The notes beneath the pieces were generated by a model. That model was not told the origin of the DNA. It worked only from the letters and a program-made list of their open reading frames with translations, and searched no databases. Positions 1-9,615 of a stretch of DNA of 59,885 bases are shown here, one piece after another. This stretch comes from Natribacillus halophilus (GTDB taxonomy: Bacteria; Bacillota; Bacilli; Bacillales; Marinococcaceae): the NCBI RefSeq assembly GCF_900100185.1, contig NZ_FNEN01000003.1, forward strand, positions 81,117 through 141,001, in the 5' to 3' direction. Position numbers and translations under genes: made by a program. How positions within the stretch are numbered: position 1 is the first letter of the stretch; each line of letters starts with the position of its first letter.

Positions 1-110
1 GGCTCCGCGCACCCCAAAATCAGAGAATCACCAAAATGGGGGGCGATGGCCGGCTCCGCATACCCCAAAATCAGAGAACACCAAAATGGGGAGCGATGGA
101 TGGCACCGCA
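1..110. repeat. Tandem repeat, about 51-bp unit
   Basis: Two and a bit copies of a unit that begins GGCTCCGC at 1, 52 and (as GGCACCGC) at 102. Each unit has a CCCCA arm and a TGGGG arm that could form a small stem. It lies beyond the fabF terminator and may continue outside the window. Confidence 0.75.
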
Positions 111-119
111 AAACGTTCA

Positions 120-150
120 AAGGGCTGTCCCCTCTCGGGTGACAGCCCTT
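120..150 (-). terminator. Hairpin after fabF
   Basis: A 10-bp perfect stem (AAGGGCTGTC/GACAGCCCTT) with an 11-nt loop, 6 nt past the fabF stop codon. The T-run is weak. Confidence 0.6.
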
Positions 151-155
151 ATCTT

Positions 156-1394
156 TTACCCTTCATACGTCTGAAAAGCGATCGTGGCGTTGTGCCCGCC
201 AAAGCCGAACGAGTTATTTAACGCGACCGTCGCGTTGATGGGTTTCTTTTCGTTGGCCGCGTAATCGAGATCACATTCCGGGTCAGGGTTGTGCAAATTA
301 ATGGTCGGTGCTGCCATCTGAGCCCTGAGGGATTGTATGGTGAAGATGGCTTCGACCGCACCTGTGGAGCCCAATAAATGCCCGGTCATCGATTTCGTGG
401 AGCTCACCACAAGATCGTGGGCATGATCGCAAAATACCTGCTTGATCGCCGTCGTTTCATATTTGTCGTTAAATGGGGTGCTCGTTCCGTGAGCATTGAT
501 ATAGCCTACATTTGTTTTTTCAATCGCCCCATCGGATATCGCCTCTTCCATTGCTCTGGCTGCCCCTTCTCCATCCGGAGCTGGCGCTGTCATGTGGTAA
601 GCATCGCCTGTGGAGCCATATCCGATAAGTTCGGCATAAATCTTGGCCCCCCGCGCTTCTGCGGATTCCAACGATTCCAGAATAAGAATGCCGGCCCCTT
701 CGCCCATGACAAAGCCATCCCGTTCGGCATCAAAGGGACGAGAAGCTTTCGCAGGGTCGTCCGTAGTCGTAATCGCTTTGGCAGCGGAGAAACCGGCGAC
801 CGCCATATTCGTGATCGGCGCTTCCGTGCCCCCGGTAATCATGGCGTCAGCGTCACCTCTTTGTATGACTTTGAAGGCATCGCCGATGGAATTCGTTCCT
901 GATGCACACGCGGTAACGGAACAAGAGTTCATTCCTTTCGCCCCTGTCAGAATCGATACTTGTCCCGCAGCCATATCGGGAATCATCATCGGTACGAAAA
1001 ATGGACTGACCCGCCTGGCACCTTTTTCCATGAATTGTCGGAATTGTGCCTCATAGGTACCCATGCCCCCAATTCCCGAACCGATCCATACACCCACGCG
1101 CTCTGCATTCTGATCGCTAATTTGCAAATCGGCATCTTCCAGCGCCATATAGGCAGAAGCGACCGCATACTGCGTGAAAAGGTCCATTTTCCTGGCCTCT
1201 TTGCGCTCCAAATAGTTTTCTACCTGAAAATCCTGGACTTCACCGGCAACGTTAACCGGAAATTCTTCTGCATCCAACCTTGTCAATGGGCCAATGCCCG
1301 TTTCACCGGCAAGGGCACGCTCCCAGGATTCATCCAGATGATTTCCGAGTGGATTCACCGTCCCCATGCCCGTGACTACAACCCGATGCTTCAT
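156..1394 (-). CDS. fabF: Beta-ketoacyl-ACP synthase II
   Basis: Elongating condensing enzyme of type II fatty acid synthesis: it joins malonyl-ACP to acyl-ACP in the cytosol. The 412 residues are the usual length. The catalytic Cys lies in [11 protein letters not shown] (about residue 163), and the two catalytic His lie in [12 protein letters not shown] and [12 protein letters not shown]. The C-terminal [11 protein letters not shown] is typical of the family. AGGAG precedes the ATG. It follows fabH by 55 bp on the same strand, the standard Bacillus fabH-fabF pair, and is probably co-transcribed with it under FapR control. Confidence 0.97.
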   Translation of the reverse strand: MKHRVVVTGMGTVNPLGNHLDESWERALAGETGIGPLTRLDAEEFPVNVAGEVQDFQVENYLERKEARKMDLFTQYAVASAYMALEDADLQISDQNAERVGVWIGSGIGGMGTYEAQFRQFMEKGARRVSPFFVPMMIPDMAAGQVSILTGAKGMNSCSVTACASGTNSIGDAFKVIQRGDADAMITGGTEAPITNMAVAGFSAAKAITTTDDPAKASRPFDAERDGFVMGEGAGILILESLESAEARGAKIYAELIGYGSTGDAYHMTAPAPDGEGAARAMEEAISDGAIEKTNVGYINAHGTSTPFNDKYETTAIKQVFCDHAHDLVVSSTKSMTGHLLGSTGAVEAIFTIQSLRAQMAAPTINLHNPDPECDLDYAANEKKPINATVALNNSFGFGGHNATIAFQTYEG

Positions 1395-1449
1395 CTTTAT
1401 TCTCTCCTTTTAGAAAACTTGTCTGATCGTTATAATCCCGAGACTCGGC

Positions 1450-2385
1450 CTACCGTCCCCAGCGCAGGGCTAATCCGCCCCATACAAGACCGGAGCCGAA
1501 TCCGACCATCACGACTAAATCCCCATCCTTGATTTTACCACGATTTATCTCTTCAACAAGAGCGATCGGAATTGAAGATGAAGACGTATTTCCATATTTA
1601 TGCACGGTTGAGGACATTTTTTCCTTAGGCAGTTCCAACCTTTCCCGCGCCGCTTCCATAATGCGAATGTTCGCCTGGTGGGGGACGAGAAAATCGACAT
1701 CATCTTTTGTAAGATGAGCTTTTTCCAACATATTCATGCATGTATCGCCCATTTGCCGTACTGCGAATTTGAATACTTCACGTCCGTTCATATAGAGGTA
1801 CGGGTCTGCTTTAATATGCTGGGCGCCACTCCCGTCAGCCCCCAGTTCAAAGGACACCAGCCCGCGATTATCACTTACGGGACCGACGACGGCCGCGCCT
1901 GACCCGTCACCAAAAAGAACCGCCGTATTGCGGTCTGTAAAATCCGTAACTTTGGACAATTTTTCCGTACCGACGACGAGGATCCGTTCATAACTACCGG
2001 TGGCGACGAATTGGCTGGCGGTAACAACCCCGTAGGCAAAACCTGCGCAGGCGGCACCAATATCCATGGCTGCGGCATTTTTCGCTCCCAGACGCTCCTG
2101 AATCAATGCTGATACCGACGGGAATGGATAATCACCGGTTACGGAAGCAACGATGATCAAGTCCAGGTCTTCGGCTCTTTCCTCCGCGTGTTCCAGGGCA
2201 CGAACCGCAGCAAAATAAGACATATCAGAGGTGTCCACGTCGTCATCGGCAAAAACGCGTCGTTCAATCCCTGTACGCGTGCGAATCCACTCATCACTCG
2301 TGTCCAATGTCTCTTCAAACTCTTTATTTGTGACTTCCCGACCTTCAGTATAACTACCGATCCCGTAGATGCCGGCTTGACGCAT
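1450..2385 (-). CDS. fabH: Beta-ketoacyl-ACP synthase III
   Basis: Starts fatty acid synthesis by condensing an acyl-CoA primer with malonyl-ACP. The triad is visible: Cys in [10 protein letters not shown], His in [11 protein letters not shown], Asn in [10 protein letters not shown]. The 311 residues fit FabH. The start has a strong GGGAGGGG site. It is first gene of the fabH-fabF pair. In branched-chain Bacillaceae this enzyme selects iso/anteiso primers; that substrate preference is inferred from family knowledge, not seen in the sequence. Confidence 0.97.
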   Translation of the reverse strand: MRQAGIYGIGSYTEGREVTNKEFEETLDTSDEWIRTRTGIERRVFADDDVDTSDMSYFAAVRALEHAEERAEDLDLIIVASVTGDYPFPSVSALIQERLGAKNAAAMDIGAACAGFAYGVVTASQFVATGSYERILVVGTEKLSKVTDFTDRNTAVLFGDGSGAAVVGPVSDNRGLVSFELGADGSGAQHIKADPYLYMNGREVFKFAVRQMGDTCMNMLEKAHLTKDDVDFLVPHQANIRIMEAARERLELPKEKMSSTVHKYGNTSSSSIPIALVEEINRGKIKDGDLVVMVGFGSGLVWGGLALRWGR

Positions 2386-2420
2386 ACTATTCCCCTCCCA
2401 GGTAAGATTTTGGGTTCGTA

Positions 2421-2437
2421 TTATGACCTAGTCTTAA
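2421..2437 (-). promoter_or_regulatory. FapR-like operator upstream of fabH
   Basis: A 17-bp imperfect palindrome with arms TTANGAC/GTCNTAA (TTATGACCTAGTCTTAA on the plus strand) about 35 bp before the fabH start. It resembles the remembered FapR consensus TTAGTACCNNNTACTAA and sits where the promoter should be. Inferred from pattern only. Confidence 0.5.
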
Positions 2438-2470
2438 TTTTAACTTACTTCCTTAGGCTCCGCAACATGA

Positions 2471-2507
2471 AAAAACCGTGCCTCTTCGACAGAGGGGCAC
2501 GGTTTTT
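2471..2507. terminator. Strong bidirectional hairpin
   Basis: A long stem (AAAAACCGTGCC... with GGCACGGTTTTT) between fabH and the gene ending at 2515. The A-run and T-run on the two sides let it serve as terminator on either strand; its obvious client is the minus-strand gene at 2515-2847. Confidence 0.85.
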
Positions 2508-2514
2508 CGTTTGC

Positions 2515-2847
2515 TTACCAACCATAAGGCGGGCGGGGAGGTCCGTAACCGGGACCGGGACCGAACCCTGGAGGCGGCTCAGGGACCGCTGGCTTTTTAT
2601 AAATCGGACCATAGTTGGGCCCATAGTTAGGGCCAAAACTTGGGCCATAGTGTGGCCCGTAGCTGATAGGTGGCGGCGGTCCACCATATCCATATCCGCC
2701 AAATGCACCGCTTAGAAGCGGCGCTGCCGCGAGACCGGCAACAAATGGAAGAAAAAAGCCTATTCGTTCTTCCCCGGCATATGGATCCTGGGGGTAAGGA
2801 CGATAAACAGCGTGTCGATACGGCTCGGCAGGATACAACGGAAGCAT
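2515..2847 (-). CDS. Pro/Gly/Tyr-rich small protein, possible spore-coat or surface protein
   Basis: 110 residues, unknown function. The N-terminus (LYPAEPYRHAVYRPYPQDPY) is rich in Tyr and Pro. A hydrophobic glycine/alanine stretch follows (about residues 32-55). The rest is built of short repeats such as YGPHYGP, FGPNYGP and PGFGPGPGYGP. A good AAAGGAAGAG site precedes the ATG, and a strong terminator follows. GPxY-rich proteins of this size in spore-formers are often coat or surface proteins; that is inference from composition. The hydrophobic stretch could instead be a membrane anchor. Confidence 0.75.
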   Translation of the reverse strand: MLPLYPAEPYRHAVYRPYPQDPYAGEERIGFFLPFVAGLAAAPLLSGAFGGYGYGGPPPPISYGPHYGPSFGPNYGPNYGPIYKKPAVPEPPPGFGPGPGYGPPRPPYGW

Positions 2848-2862
2848 CAGTCTCTTCCTTTC

Positions 2863-2903
2863 TAAAGAAAACTTGGCTTAAGCCTTAGTTGTGCTTATCT
2901 GCC
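2863..2903 (+). repeat. Dispersed multi-stem element, internally deleted copy (copy D)
   Basis: TAAAGAAAACTTGGCTTA followed by AGCCTTAGTTG and CTTATCTGCC. It matches the left part of the long copy at 29298, with the middle missing, and keeps the common end CTTATCTGC. Confidence 0.65.
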
Positions 2904-2964
2904 AACATAGGCTACTGCCGTAGTTTATGACAGCTGCACGTGGGAGGTGATAGCGCTCAGCGTC

Positions 2965-3132
2965 TCATTCTGGTTGCGGGCGATATTTCATGTATATATA
3001 TTCGGCGACAAACGCCAGGATAAGGGCGACGATAACATTGACGGTCTCGGCAAAAGGTGCATAACTTATCAAGGTCAGATAGACGAAGAGTGCCACTACG
3101 GTAAAGATCAATACACCAAAGATCAAGTGCAT
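2965..3132 (-). CDS. Small membrane protein, 55 aa
   Basis: The protein begins MHLIFGVLIFTVVALFVYL and ends KYRPQPE. Two hydrophobic segments (about residues 3-22 and 30-46) are separated by a short SYAPFAET loop, so it is a likely two-helix membrane hairpin. GAGGGG lies 8 nt before the ATG. A plausible promoter (TTGTTA, 16 nt, TACTAT) lies between it and the argF terminator. No family recognised. Coding is supported by start signals and codon pattern only. Confidence 0.7.
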   Translation of the reverse strand: MHLIFGVLIFTVVALFVYLTLISYAPFAETVNVIVALILAFVAEYIYMKYRPQPE

Positions 3133-3173
3133 GTCATCAACCCCTCGTATAGTATATTATTGGTTCATTGTAA

Positions 3174-3197
3174 CAAAAAATCCCCTGAAAAGGGGAT
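3174..3197 (-). terminator. Arginine operon terminator
   Basis: Stem ATCCCCT/AGGGGAT followed on the minus strand by a T6 run, just after the argF stop. Confidence 0.85.
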
Positions 3198-3204
3198 AAC
3201 AGAT

Positions 3205-4164
3205 CTAGCGCATCACCGCCTGCAAAATCGCTTTTTGCACGTGCAGACGATTTTCCGCCTGGTCGAAGACGACCGATTGTGGACCGTCAATCACCTCGGC
3301 GCTCACTTCCTCGCCTCGGTGGGCAGGCAGGCAATGCATAAAGATAGCTTCTTTTTTAGCCAAAGACATCAACTCTTCGTTGACTTGGTAACGTCTAAAT
3401 GCCTTGTTTCGTTTATCTGCCTCTTTTTCCACGCCCATGCTTACCCAGACATCGGTATAGACGATATCAGCGTCTTGCAATGCTTCCCGGGGATCGACGA
3501 CATGCGCCACCTTGCTTCCTGTTTGCTCGGCAATGGCTCGCGCTTCTGCCCAAACATCCGCCTCGCCTTCATATCCTTCGGGCGTCGATAACGTGATGTC
3601 CATGCCGAGCTTGGCTGCAATGATCATCACTGAGTGGGCGACATTGTTGCCATCCCCGACATAGACGAGTTTACGCCCGTTCAACTGGTCAAGATGTTCC
3701 TGAACGGTCAGCATGTCGGCCAACGCCTGGCACGGGTGATACCAGTCTGTAAGCGCGTTAATCACCGGCACCTCGCTCTTTTCGGCGAGACGCTTCACCT
3801 TTTCATGATCGTTGGCGCGGATCATGATGCCATCGACGTAACGGGAGAGCACCTTCGCGGTGTCATCAACCGGTTCCCCGCGCCCGATTTGCAAGTCGGT
3901 ACTGTTTAAAAACAGCGCGTGGCCGCCAAGCTGGGTCATCCCCACCTCGAAAGAAACCCTCGTCCGCGTGGACGCATTTTCAAAAATCATCCCGAGCGAG
4001 CGGCCGGCTAACGTTTGCTGAGTGGCCCCCTGTTGCTGTTGCTCCTTAAGCCGGCGCGCGCTTTCCAGCAGTTGTTCGATTTCGCCCGTGGCATAATCCG
4101 CCCACGTTAAGACATCTCTGCCCTGTAAAAATTGGCCCACGACCACTTCCGGGTTTTTTTCCAT
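3205..4164 (-). CDS. argF: Ornithine carbamoyltransferase
   Basis: Forms citrulline from ornithine and carbamoyl phosphate. The carbamoyl-phosphate motif STRTR is in ENASTRTRVSFEVGM, and the ornithine loop HCLPAHRG is near the C-terminus. I chose the ATG giving MEKNPEVVV (319 aa, the usual Bacillus length) because AAAGGACG precedes it; an in-frame GTG nine codons earlier has no such site. It is the last gene of the operon, about 40 bp after carB, whose product is its substrate. argG and argH are not in the window. Confidence 0.96.
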   Translation of the reverse strand: MEKNPEVVVGQFLQGRDVLTWADYATGEIEQLLESARRLKEQQQQGATQQTLAGRSLGMIFENASTRTRVSFEVGMTQLGGHALFLNSTDLQIGRGEPVDDTAKVLSRYVDGIMIRANDHEKVKRLAEKSEVPVINALTDWYHPCQALADMLTVQEHLDQLNGRKLVYVGDGNNVAHSVMIIAAKLGMDITLSTPEGYEGEADVWAEARAIAEQTGSKVAHVVDPREALQDADIVYTDVWVSMGVEKEADKRNKAFRRYQVNEELMSLAKKEAIFMHCLPAHRGEEVSAEVIDGPQSVVFDQAENRLHVQKAILQAVMR

Positions 4165-4203
4165 TTCTGTCACGTCCTTTGTTGGTTGCACTAGAAAGTT
4201 GAT

Positions 4204-7200
4204 TTATACTTTCTCATCTGCCAAATCTAACTGCTTCCAGGTTTCCGCGGCCCGCACTTCATGTTTGTTGCTACGGGCTTCTACCAGCTCGTGTAGAGTT
4301 TTTGGGTCGGTCACGATCATTTTCCGGCTTCGTTCCGCTGCCAGGCGTTCACTGGCAAATTCCCGGCTGCCGGCGGAAGGAATACTGATATAGAGAAGTC
4401 CGTTTTCCTCTTCCAGCCAGTCGTCGAAAGCATAAGTTTCGGTATTATAGAGGGTGAAGCCCATGTCCTCCAACGCTTTAAGCACCGGTTCACAGGCTGC
4501 TTGCTGACCGCCCGCAATATGGTAAAAAATGCTGCCTGTTTTCTCGTAAATGGCGGGCATTTGACCATCTTTCCAGGCAAACGCCTGCTTCATCGCTTCT
4601 TCTTTGGTTTCGCCAAAGCTGAGCAGCTCGCCGGTCGATGTCATTTCCGCGCCTAGCAACGGGTCCAGGCCCGGTAATTTTTCTGTAGAAAAAACAGGAG
4701 CTTTCACGGCATAATAGGACGTCTCCGGCGCCAATCCCCTTTTATCTCCAAACACTTGGACCCAGTCATATCCCAACAACAACTGCACCGCTTGCTCGAT
4801 GAGGTTATTCCCGCTCGCTTTCGCGAAAATCGGTACCGTCCGCGAGGCCCGGGGGTTTATTTCAATCACATACAAGGTCCCTTCCGATAAAACGAATTGA
4901 ATATTGAAGGGTCCGACGAAATCCAGCTGCCGCGCCATTTTTTCCGCATAGGTAACGATTTGCCGCTTGTGGGTATCCGAGAGGTCATAGGGCGGGGTGA
5001 TCGCGATCGAGTCGCCGGAATGAACCCCCGCTTTTTCGATATGCTCAAATATGCCCGGAATATAGACGTTGCTGCCGTCTGTGATAACATCGACTTCCAG
5101 TTCCTTGCCGGCAAAATAAGCATCGATAAGAATCGGATAAGCGATTCTATTATCCTCTGCCTCCACATACGCTTGCAATGCTTGTTCCGATGTGAAAATG
5201 GACATCCCCTGGCCGCCGATCACATAGGACGGGCGTAATAAAACGGGATAGCCGATGTCCCTCGCTTTAGCCATCGTATCCTCGGCATCGACACCTGTCT
5301 GCCCGGGGATATGCGGAATGTGAGCCTTTTGCATAAAATTATAAAAGCGGCCCCGGTCTTCCAGTTGGTCAATGACGTCAAAGGAGGCGCCGTACAGTTT
5401 TAATCCTGCGTCTTCAAGCGCTTCCGTCAGGGCGATACTCGTTTGCCCGCCCAGTTGCAGCAAAACGCCTTCCACTTGTTCCCGTTCGGCAACATGAATG
5501 ACGTCTTCTGCCGTAAGCGGTTCAAAATAAAGCTTGTCGGCGGTCTCGTAATCAGTGCTCACCGTTTCCGGATTGTTGTTCATCATAATCGCTTCGTAAC
5601 CGAGCTCTTTAACCGCTTGTGCCCCGTTCACCGAACAATAGTCAAACTCGATCCCCTGTCCGATACGAATCGGTCCCGAGCCGACGAGCAGGATACCGGG
5701 CTTATGATCGTTAACGCTTACTTCATCTCTCCCGCTATAAGTCGAGTAATAATACGGGGTTTCCGCCTCGAATTCACCCGCGCACGTATCGACGATATGA
5801 TAGGCCGGAATGATACCTTCCCGGAAACGATAGTCTCGTAACTCGGCTTCTTCCATGCCCCAACACGTGGAGAGCCAGTGATCACTGAATCCGTCCTTTT
5901 TGAAAGTGGCCAGCTGTTCGCGCTCGAGCTCGGCAAACGAGGTCGCTTCCGCTCTTTTCTCACCTGCGATCAGGCGCTGGAAATGATCGAGAAAGAAACG
6001 GTCGATAGACGTGATCACCGCCAAGTGCTCGCTCGTGTATTCGCGCCTCATTAATTCGAGGATATAGAAAAAACGGCGGTCATCGGCATTCGTCAGGGCC
6101 GCTTCGAGATCAGCGGCGGCCATCTCATCGACGCCCGGCCACTTCAAGCCGTCGAGATTGATTTCCAACGATCTTACCGCTTTTTGCAAGGCTGCTTGCA
6201 TGTTTCGTTCAATCGCCATCACTTCGCCGGTGGCTTTCATCTGGGTGCCGAGCGTCCGGTCTGCGTCCATGAATTTGTCAAAGGGCCAGCGAGGGAACTT
6301 GACGATGGCGTAATCGAGGGCAGGCTCGAAGCTGGCGTACGTATGCGCCGTCACCGGGTTTTTCAGCTCATGCAGGCCATACCCGAGCCCGACTTTTGCC
6401 GCCAGGCGGGCGATCGGATACCCCGTAGCTTTGGAAGCAAGGGCGGAGGAACGACTCACACGCGGGTTGACCTCGATGAGATAATATTGATCGCTGTAAG
6501 GATCAAGGGCAAACTGAATGTTGCAACCTCCGACGATGCCGAGCGCCCGAATCACTTTCGTCGAAGCGGAACGCAACCGCTGATAATCGTCATCGCTTAA
6601 CGTCTGCGAGGGGGCAACGACGATAGAGTCCCCGGTGTGAATGCCGACCGGATCGATATTTTCCATATTGCAAACGGTGATACACGTATCGTTGGCATCA
6701 CGCATCACTTCGTACTCGATTTCCTTGAAACCGGCGATGCTTTTTTCCACGAGACATTGCTCGATGGGGCTCGCCTCGAGGCCGCCGGTGACGATCGTTT
6801 CCAGTTCGGCTTCATCCTTCGCAATGCCGCCGCCCCCGCCGCCAAGTGTATAAGCCGGGCGGACGATAATCGGATAACCCACCTCCGCGGCAAACGTCAC
6901 CGCTTCTGCGGAAGTCGTCACAATCGTGCTCTCAGGAACAGGTTCATGCAAAGCCTGCATCAGGCTGCGGAAAGCCTCGCGATCTTCCCCCTGTTGAATG
7001 GAAGACATGGGGGTGCCGAGAAGTTCGGTGCCAAAACGTTCCAAAATCCCTGATTCATGGGCAGCAAGCGCCAGGTTCAGGCCGGTTTGTCCGCCCATCG
7101 TAGCGAGCAATCCATCCGGACGTTCTTTTTCGAGCACACTTTGCAGGGAAGCGAGTGTGAGAGGCTCAAAATAAACCTTATCCGCACAGGTATCATCGGT

Positions 7201-7365
7201 CATGACGGTGGCCGGGTTGTTGTTGATGAGGACGACTTCGCAACCTTCTTCCCGAAGTGCCAGACATGCTTGCGTTCCGGCATAGTCAAACTCGGCAGCC
7301 TGCCCGATGACAATCGGGCCCGAACCGAGCACGAGGATTTTTCTTAAGCTTGTTTTCTTAGGCAT
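4204..7365 (-). CDS. carB: Carbamoyl-phosphate synthase, large subunit (arginine-type)
   Basis: Makes carbamoyl phosphate from bicarbonate, ammonia (channelled from CarA) and two ATP. Its 1053 residues hold two homologous ATP-grasp halves, each starting with the same signature: VLVLGSGPIVIGQAAEFDYAG-like near residue 11 and LVGSGPIRIGQGIEFDYC near 560. Each has an EVNPR/EINPRASR metal-binding motif. A methylglyoxal-synthase-like regulatory domain occupies about the last 120 residues. The start overlaps the carA end by 8 bp, so coupling of the two subunits is expected. Its place in the arginine operon points to the arginine-specific enzyme rather than a pyrimidine one. Confidence 0.95.
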   Translation of the reverse strand: MPKKTSLRKILVLGSGPIVIGQAAEFDYAGTQACLALREEGCEVVLINNNPATVMTDDTCADKVYFEPLTLASLQSVLEKERPDGLLATMGGQTGLNLALAAHESGILERFGTELLGTPMSSIQQGEDREAFRSLMQALHEPVPESTIVTTSAEAVTFAAEVGYPIIVRPAYTLGGGGGGIAKDEAELETIVTGGLEASPIEQCLVEKSIAGFKEIEYEVMRDANDTCITVCNMENIDPVGIHTGDSIVVAPSQTLSDDDYQRLRSASTKVIRALGIVGGCNIQFALDPYSDQYYLIEVNPRVSRSSALASKATGYPIARLAAKVGLGYGLHELKNPVTAHTYASFEPALDYAIVKFPRWPFDKFMDADRTLGTQMKATGEVMAIERNMQAALQKAVRSLEINLDGLKWPGVDEMAAADLEAALTNADDRRFFYILELMRREYTSEHLAVITSIDRFFLDHFQRLIAGEKRAEATSFAELEREQLATFKKDGFSDHWLSTCWGMEEAELRDYRFREGIIPAYHIVDTCAGEFEAETPYYYSTYSGRDEVSVNDHKPGILLVGSGPIRIGQGIEFDYCSVNGAQAVKELGYEAIMMNNNPETVSTDYETADKLYFEPLTAEDVIHVAEREQVEGVLLQLGGQTSIALTEALEDAGLKLYGASFDVIDQLEDRGRFYNFMQKAHIPHIPGQTGVDAEDTMAKARDIGYPVLLRPSYVIGGQGMSIFTSEQALQAYVEAEDNRIAYPILIDAYFAGKELEVDVITDGSNVYIPGIFEHIEKAGVHSGDSIAITPPYDLSDTHKRQIVTYAEKMARQLDFVGPFNIQFVLSEGTLYVIEINPRASRTVPIFAKASGNNLIEQAVQLLLGYDWVQVFGDKRGLAPETSYYAVKAPVFSTEKLPGLDPLLGAEMTSTGELLSFGETKEEAMKQAFAWKDGQMPAIYEKTGSIFYHIAGGQQAACEPVLKALEDMGFTLYNTETYAFDDWLEEENGLLYISIPSAGSREFASERLAAERSRKMIVTDPKTLHELVEARSNKHEVRAAETWKQLDLADEKV

Positions 7366-8440
7366 GAATGGTCACTTCTTTCTCCTCTGCGATCATTTGG
7401 AAAATCGTTAAAAATAAGTGCTGGCTATCTTCCGGCCCCGGGTTCGCTTCCGGATGATACTGCACGGATTTGATCGGCAACCGCTTATGGGCCAACCCTT
7501 CCACGGAGTCGTCGTTGACGTTGACGTGAGTGACGACTAAATCCGTCCCTTCCAGCGATGCTTTGTCAACGACGTAACTGTGGTTTTGCGCCGTCATATC
7601 CACGCGGCCCGAAGCCTTCTCCAGCACGGGCTGATTGGCACCGCGATGACCGAATTTCAATTTCGACGTATCTCCGCCGAAAGCGAGCGCGATCAGCTGA
7701 TGCCCGAGGCAAATGGCGAATGTAGGGTATTGCATGATCGCGGCTTTAATCTCTGGAAGCTGCTCCTCCAGTTGCTTCGGGTTACCCGGACCGTTTGTCA
7801 GAAGCAATCCATCGGGTGCAAACGCCTGGATCGTTTTAAGATCTGTATCAAAAGGTACGACCGTCACTTTCGCTCCATGGGCGCAGAGGGCATCCACCAT
7901 AGCCTTTTTATGGCCAAAGTCCACGAGTACGATATGCGTGTCTCCCGAACCGTGCGTTTCAGTTTCACTCGTGGAGACCTCATTAACGAGCGGCTTCTCT
8001 TCGATGGATGTATAATGATTCCAGACGACCGTATCCGGATCGGTCGTCATCACCGCGCCCATCGCCCCCGACTTTCGGATGGTTTTCACGAGGGCACGTG
8101 TATCAACGTCTGTGAGAATGGGAACACCTACTTTTTCTGCATGTGAGGCGAGCGTCTCTTCCGACTGATAATGATACCCATCACTCGCGCATTCCCCCAT
8201 AACGAGGGCGCGGGGATGCCACTCCTCACTCTGGTCCTTCCCGGGATGAACACCGTAGTTACCGATGAACGGGTAAGTGAAGATGACGATTTGGCCGCGG
8301 TAAGAAGGATCGGTGGCAACTTCCTGATATCCGGTCATTCCTGTAAAAAATACCGCCTCCCCGAAAACATCCGTCCGTTCCTCACCTATGAATTGTCCCG
8401 AAAAAATATCGCCGTTTTCCAGAACGATATACCCTTTCAT
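7358..8440 (-). CDS. carA: Carbamoyl-phosphate synthase, small (glutaminase) subunit
   Basis: Hydrolyses glutamine and delivers ammonia to CarB. The class I amidotransferase nucleophile is in FAICLGHQLIALAFGG, and the His/Glu pair is in YHPEANPGPED. The start MKGYIVLENGD has AAGGAG 7 nt upstream; a second ATG three codons earlier is too close to that site. The protein is 360 aa. It begins 14 bp after argD and overlaps carB, so it is co-translated in the operon. Confidence 0.95.
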   Translation of the reverse strand: MKGYIVLENGDIFSGQFIGEERTDVFGEAVFFTGMTGYQEVATDPSYRGQIVIFTYPFIGNYGVHPGKDQSEEWHPRALVMGECASDGYHYQSEETLASHAEKVGVPILTDVDTRALVKTIRKSGAMGAVMTTDPDTVVWNHYTSIEEKPLVNEVSTSETETHGSGDTHIVLVDFGHKKAMVDALCAHGAKVTVVPFDTDLKTIQAFAPDGLLLTNGPGNPKQLEEQLPEIKAAIMQYPTFAICLGHQLIALAFGGDTSKLKFGHRGANQPVLEKASGRVDMTAQNHSYVVDKASLEGTDLVVTHVNVNDDSVEGLAHKRLPIKSVQYHPEANPGPEDSQHLFLTIFQMIAEEKEVTIHA

Positions 8441-8454
8441 CGTAACCATCTCCT

Positions 8455-9615
8455 TTACGCCGTCGTTTTCACCGTTTCTTTAATGGCTTCTGCCACGATT
8501 TCCAAACCTGCCGTTAACCGTTCCGAGCTGATCGTAAGCGGCGGTAGCAGCCGAATCACTTTTTCCCCGGCCGGCAGGGCGACCAACCCTTTTTCCTGCA
8601 TGTTTGTAAGCATGGAAGCGACCGGTTGCTCACAAGCAATACCGATCATTAACCCATCACCGCGAATTTCCGTCACCTCAGCAACGTCTTTCAGCTGCTC
8701 GTGCAACGATTGAAACGCGCGTTTGCTCTTTTCTTCGACACTGTCGAGCAGGCCGGGCGTGTTCAAGACTTGTAAAGTACCTGCAACCGCCGCCATCGCA
8801 AGGGGATTGCCGCCAAATGTCGTGCCGTGACTGCCCGGACCGAAATGGCCTTCCAGTTCTTTCTTGCCGATCATGGCGGCGACGGGGAATCCATTTCCCA
8901 ACCCTTTGGCTGTGGTAATGATATCCGGGGACAAGTCAAATTTCTGGTAGGCAAAAGGGACGCCGGTTCGGCCCATGCCCGTTTGGATTTCATCGATGAT
9001 AAGCAAGGCGCCGTGTTGTTTCGCCACTGCTTCGGCCTTTTCCAGAAAAGCTTTGTGTGCCGGGATGACGCCGCCTTCTCCCTGGATCGTCTCAAGTACG
9101 ATCGCGGCGGTGTCCTCACTTACATAGGTTTCCAGTTGGTCGCTCTCGTTGAAAGGGGCGTACGTGAAGCCTTTCGGGAGAGGCGCAAACCCTTCCTGGA
9201 TTTTCGTTTGCCCGGTAGCAGCCATGCTTCCGTACGTCCGACCATGGAACGATTGCGTAAAAGACACAATCTCCGTTCGACCCGTCGCTTTACGCGCAAG
9301 CTTGATCGCCGCTTCATTGGCTTCCGATCCGCTGTTGGCGAAAAATACCAAATCCAACGCCGTGATCTTCGCCAGTTGGCCTGCGACTTGTTCTTGTTGT
9401 TCATACTGAAAAAAATTGGACCCGTGCCAGCCCCGATGCAGTTGTTTTTCCACGGCTTTGACAATGTCCGGGTGATTGTGTCCCATGTTTACCGTCCCGA
9501 TGCCGCTCATAAAATCGATAAAGGCCCGGCCATCGGTTGTTGTAATCGTATCTTCATGAGCCGAAGCAAATGTTAAGTTCCAGCGCTTATATGTGGGAAA
9601 CGTGTGTGTCGCCAT
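8455..9615 (-). CDS. argD: Acetylornithine aminotransferase
   Basis: PLP enzyme making N-acetylornithine from N-acetylglutamate semialdehyde. The Schiff-base Lys is in TTAKGLGNGFPVAA, and the class III signature LLIIDEIQTGMGRTG is clear. It is 386 aa from the ATG (MATHTFPTYKRW) that follows an AGGTG site; a GTG three codons earlier is the alternative. The start lies inside the end of argB (about 29 bp overlap). It could also act in lysine synthesis, as some ArgD enzymes do. Confidence 0.95.
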   Translation of the reverse strand: MATHTFPTYKRWNLTFASAHEDTITTTDGRAFIDFMSGIGTVNMGHNHPDIVKAVEKQLHRGWHGSNFFQYEQQEQVAGQLAKITALDLVFFANSGSEANEAAIKLARKATGRTEIVSFTQSFHGRTYGSMAATGQTKIQEGFAPLPKGFTYAPFNESDQLETYVSEDTAAIVLETIQGEGGVIPAHKAFLEKAEAVAKQHGALLIIDEIQTGMGRTGVPFAYQKFDLSPDIITTAKGLGNGFPVAAMIGKKELEGHFGPGSHGTTFGGNPLAMAAVAGTLQVLNTPGLLDSVEEKSKRAFQSLHEQLKDVAEVTEIRGDGLMIGIACEQPVASMLTNMQEKGLVALPAGEKVIRLLPPLTISSERLTAGLEIVAEAIKETVKTTA

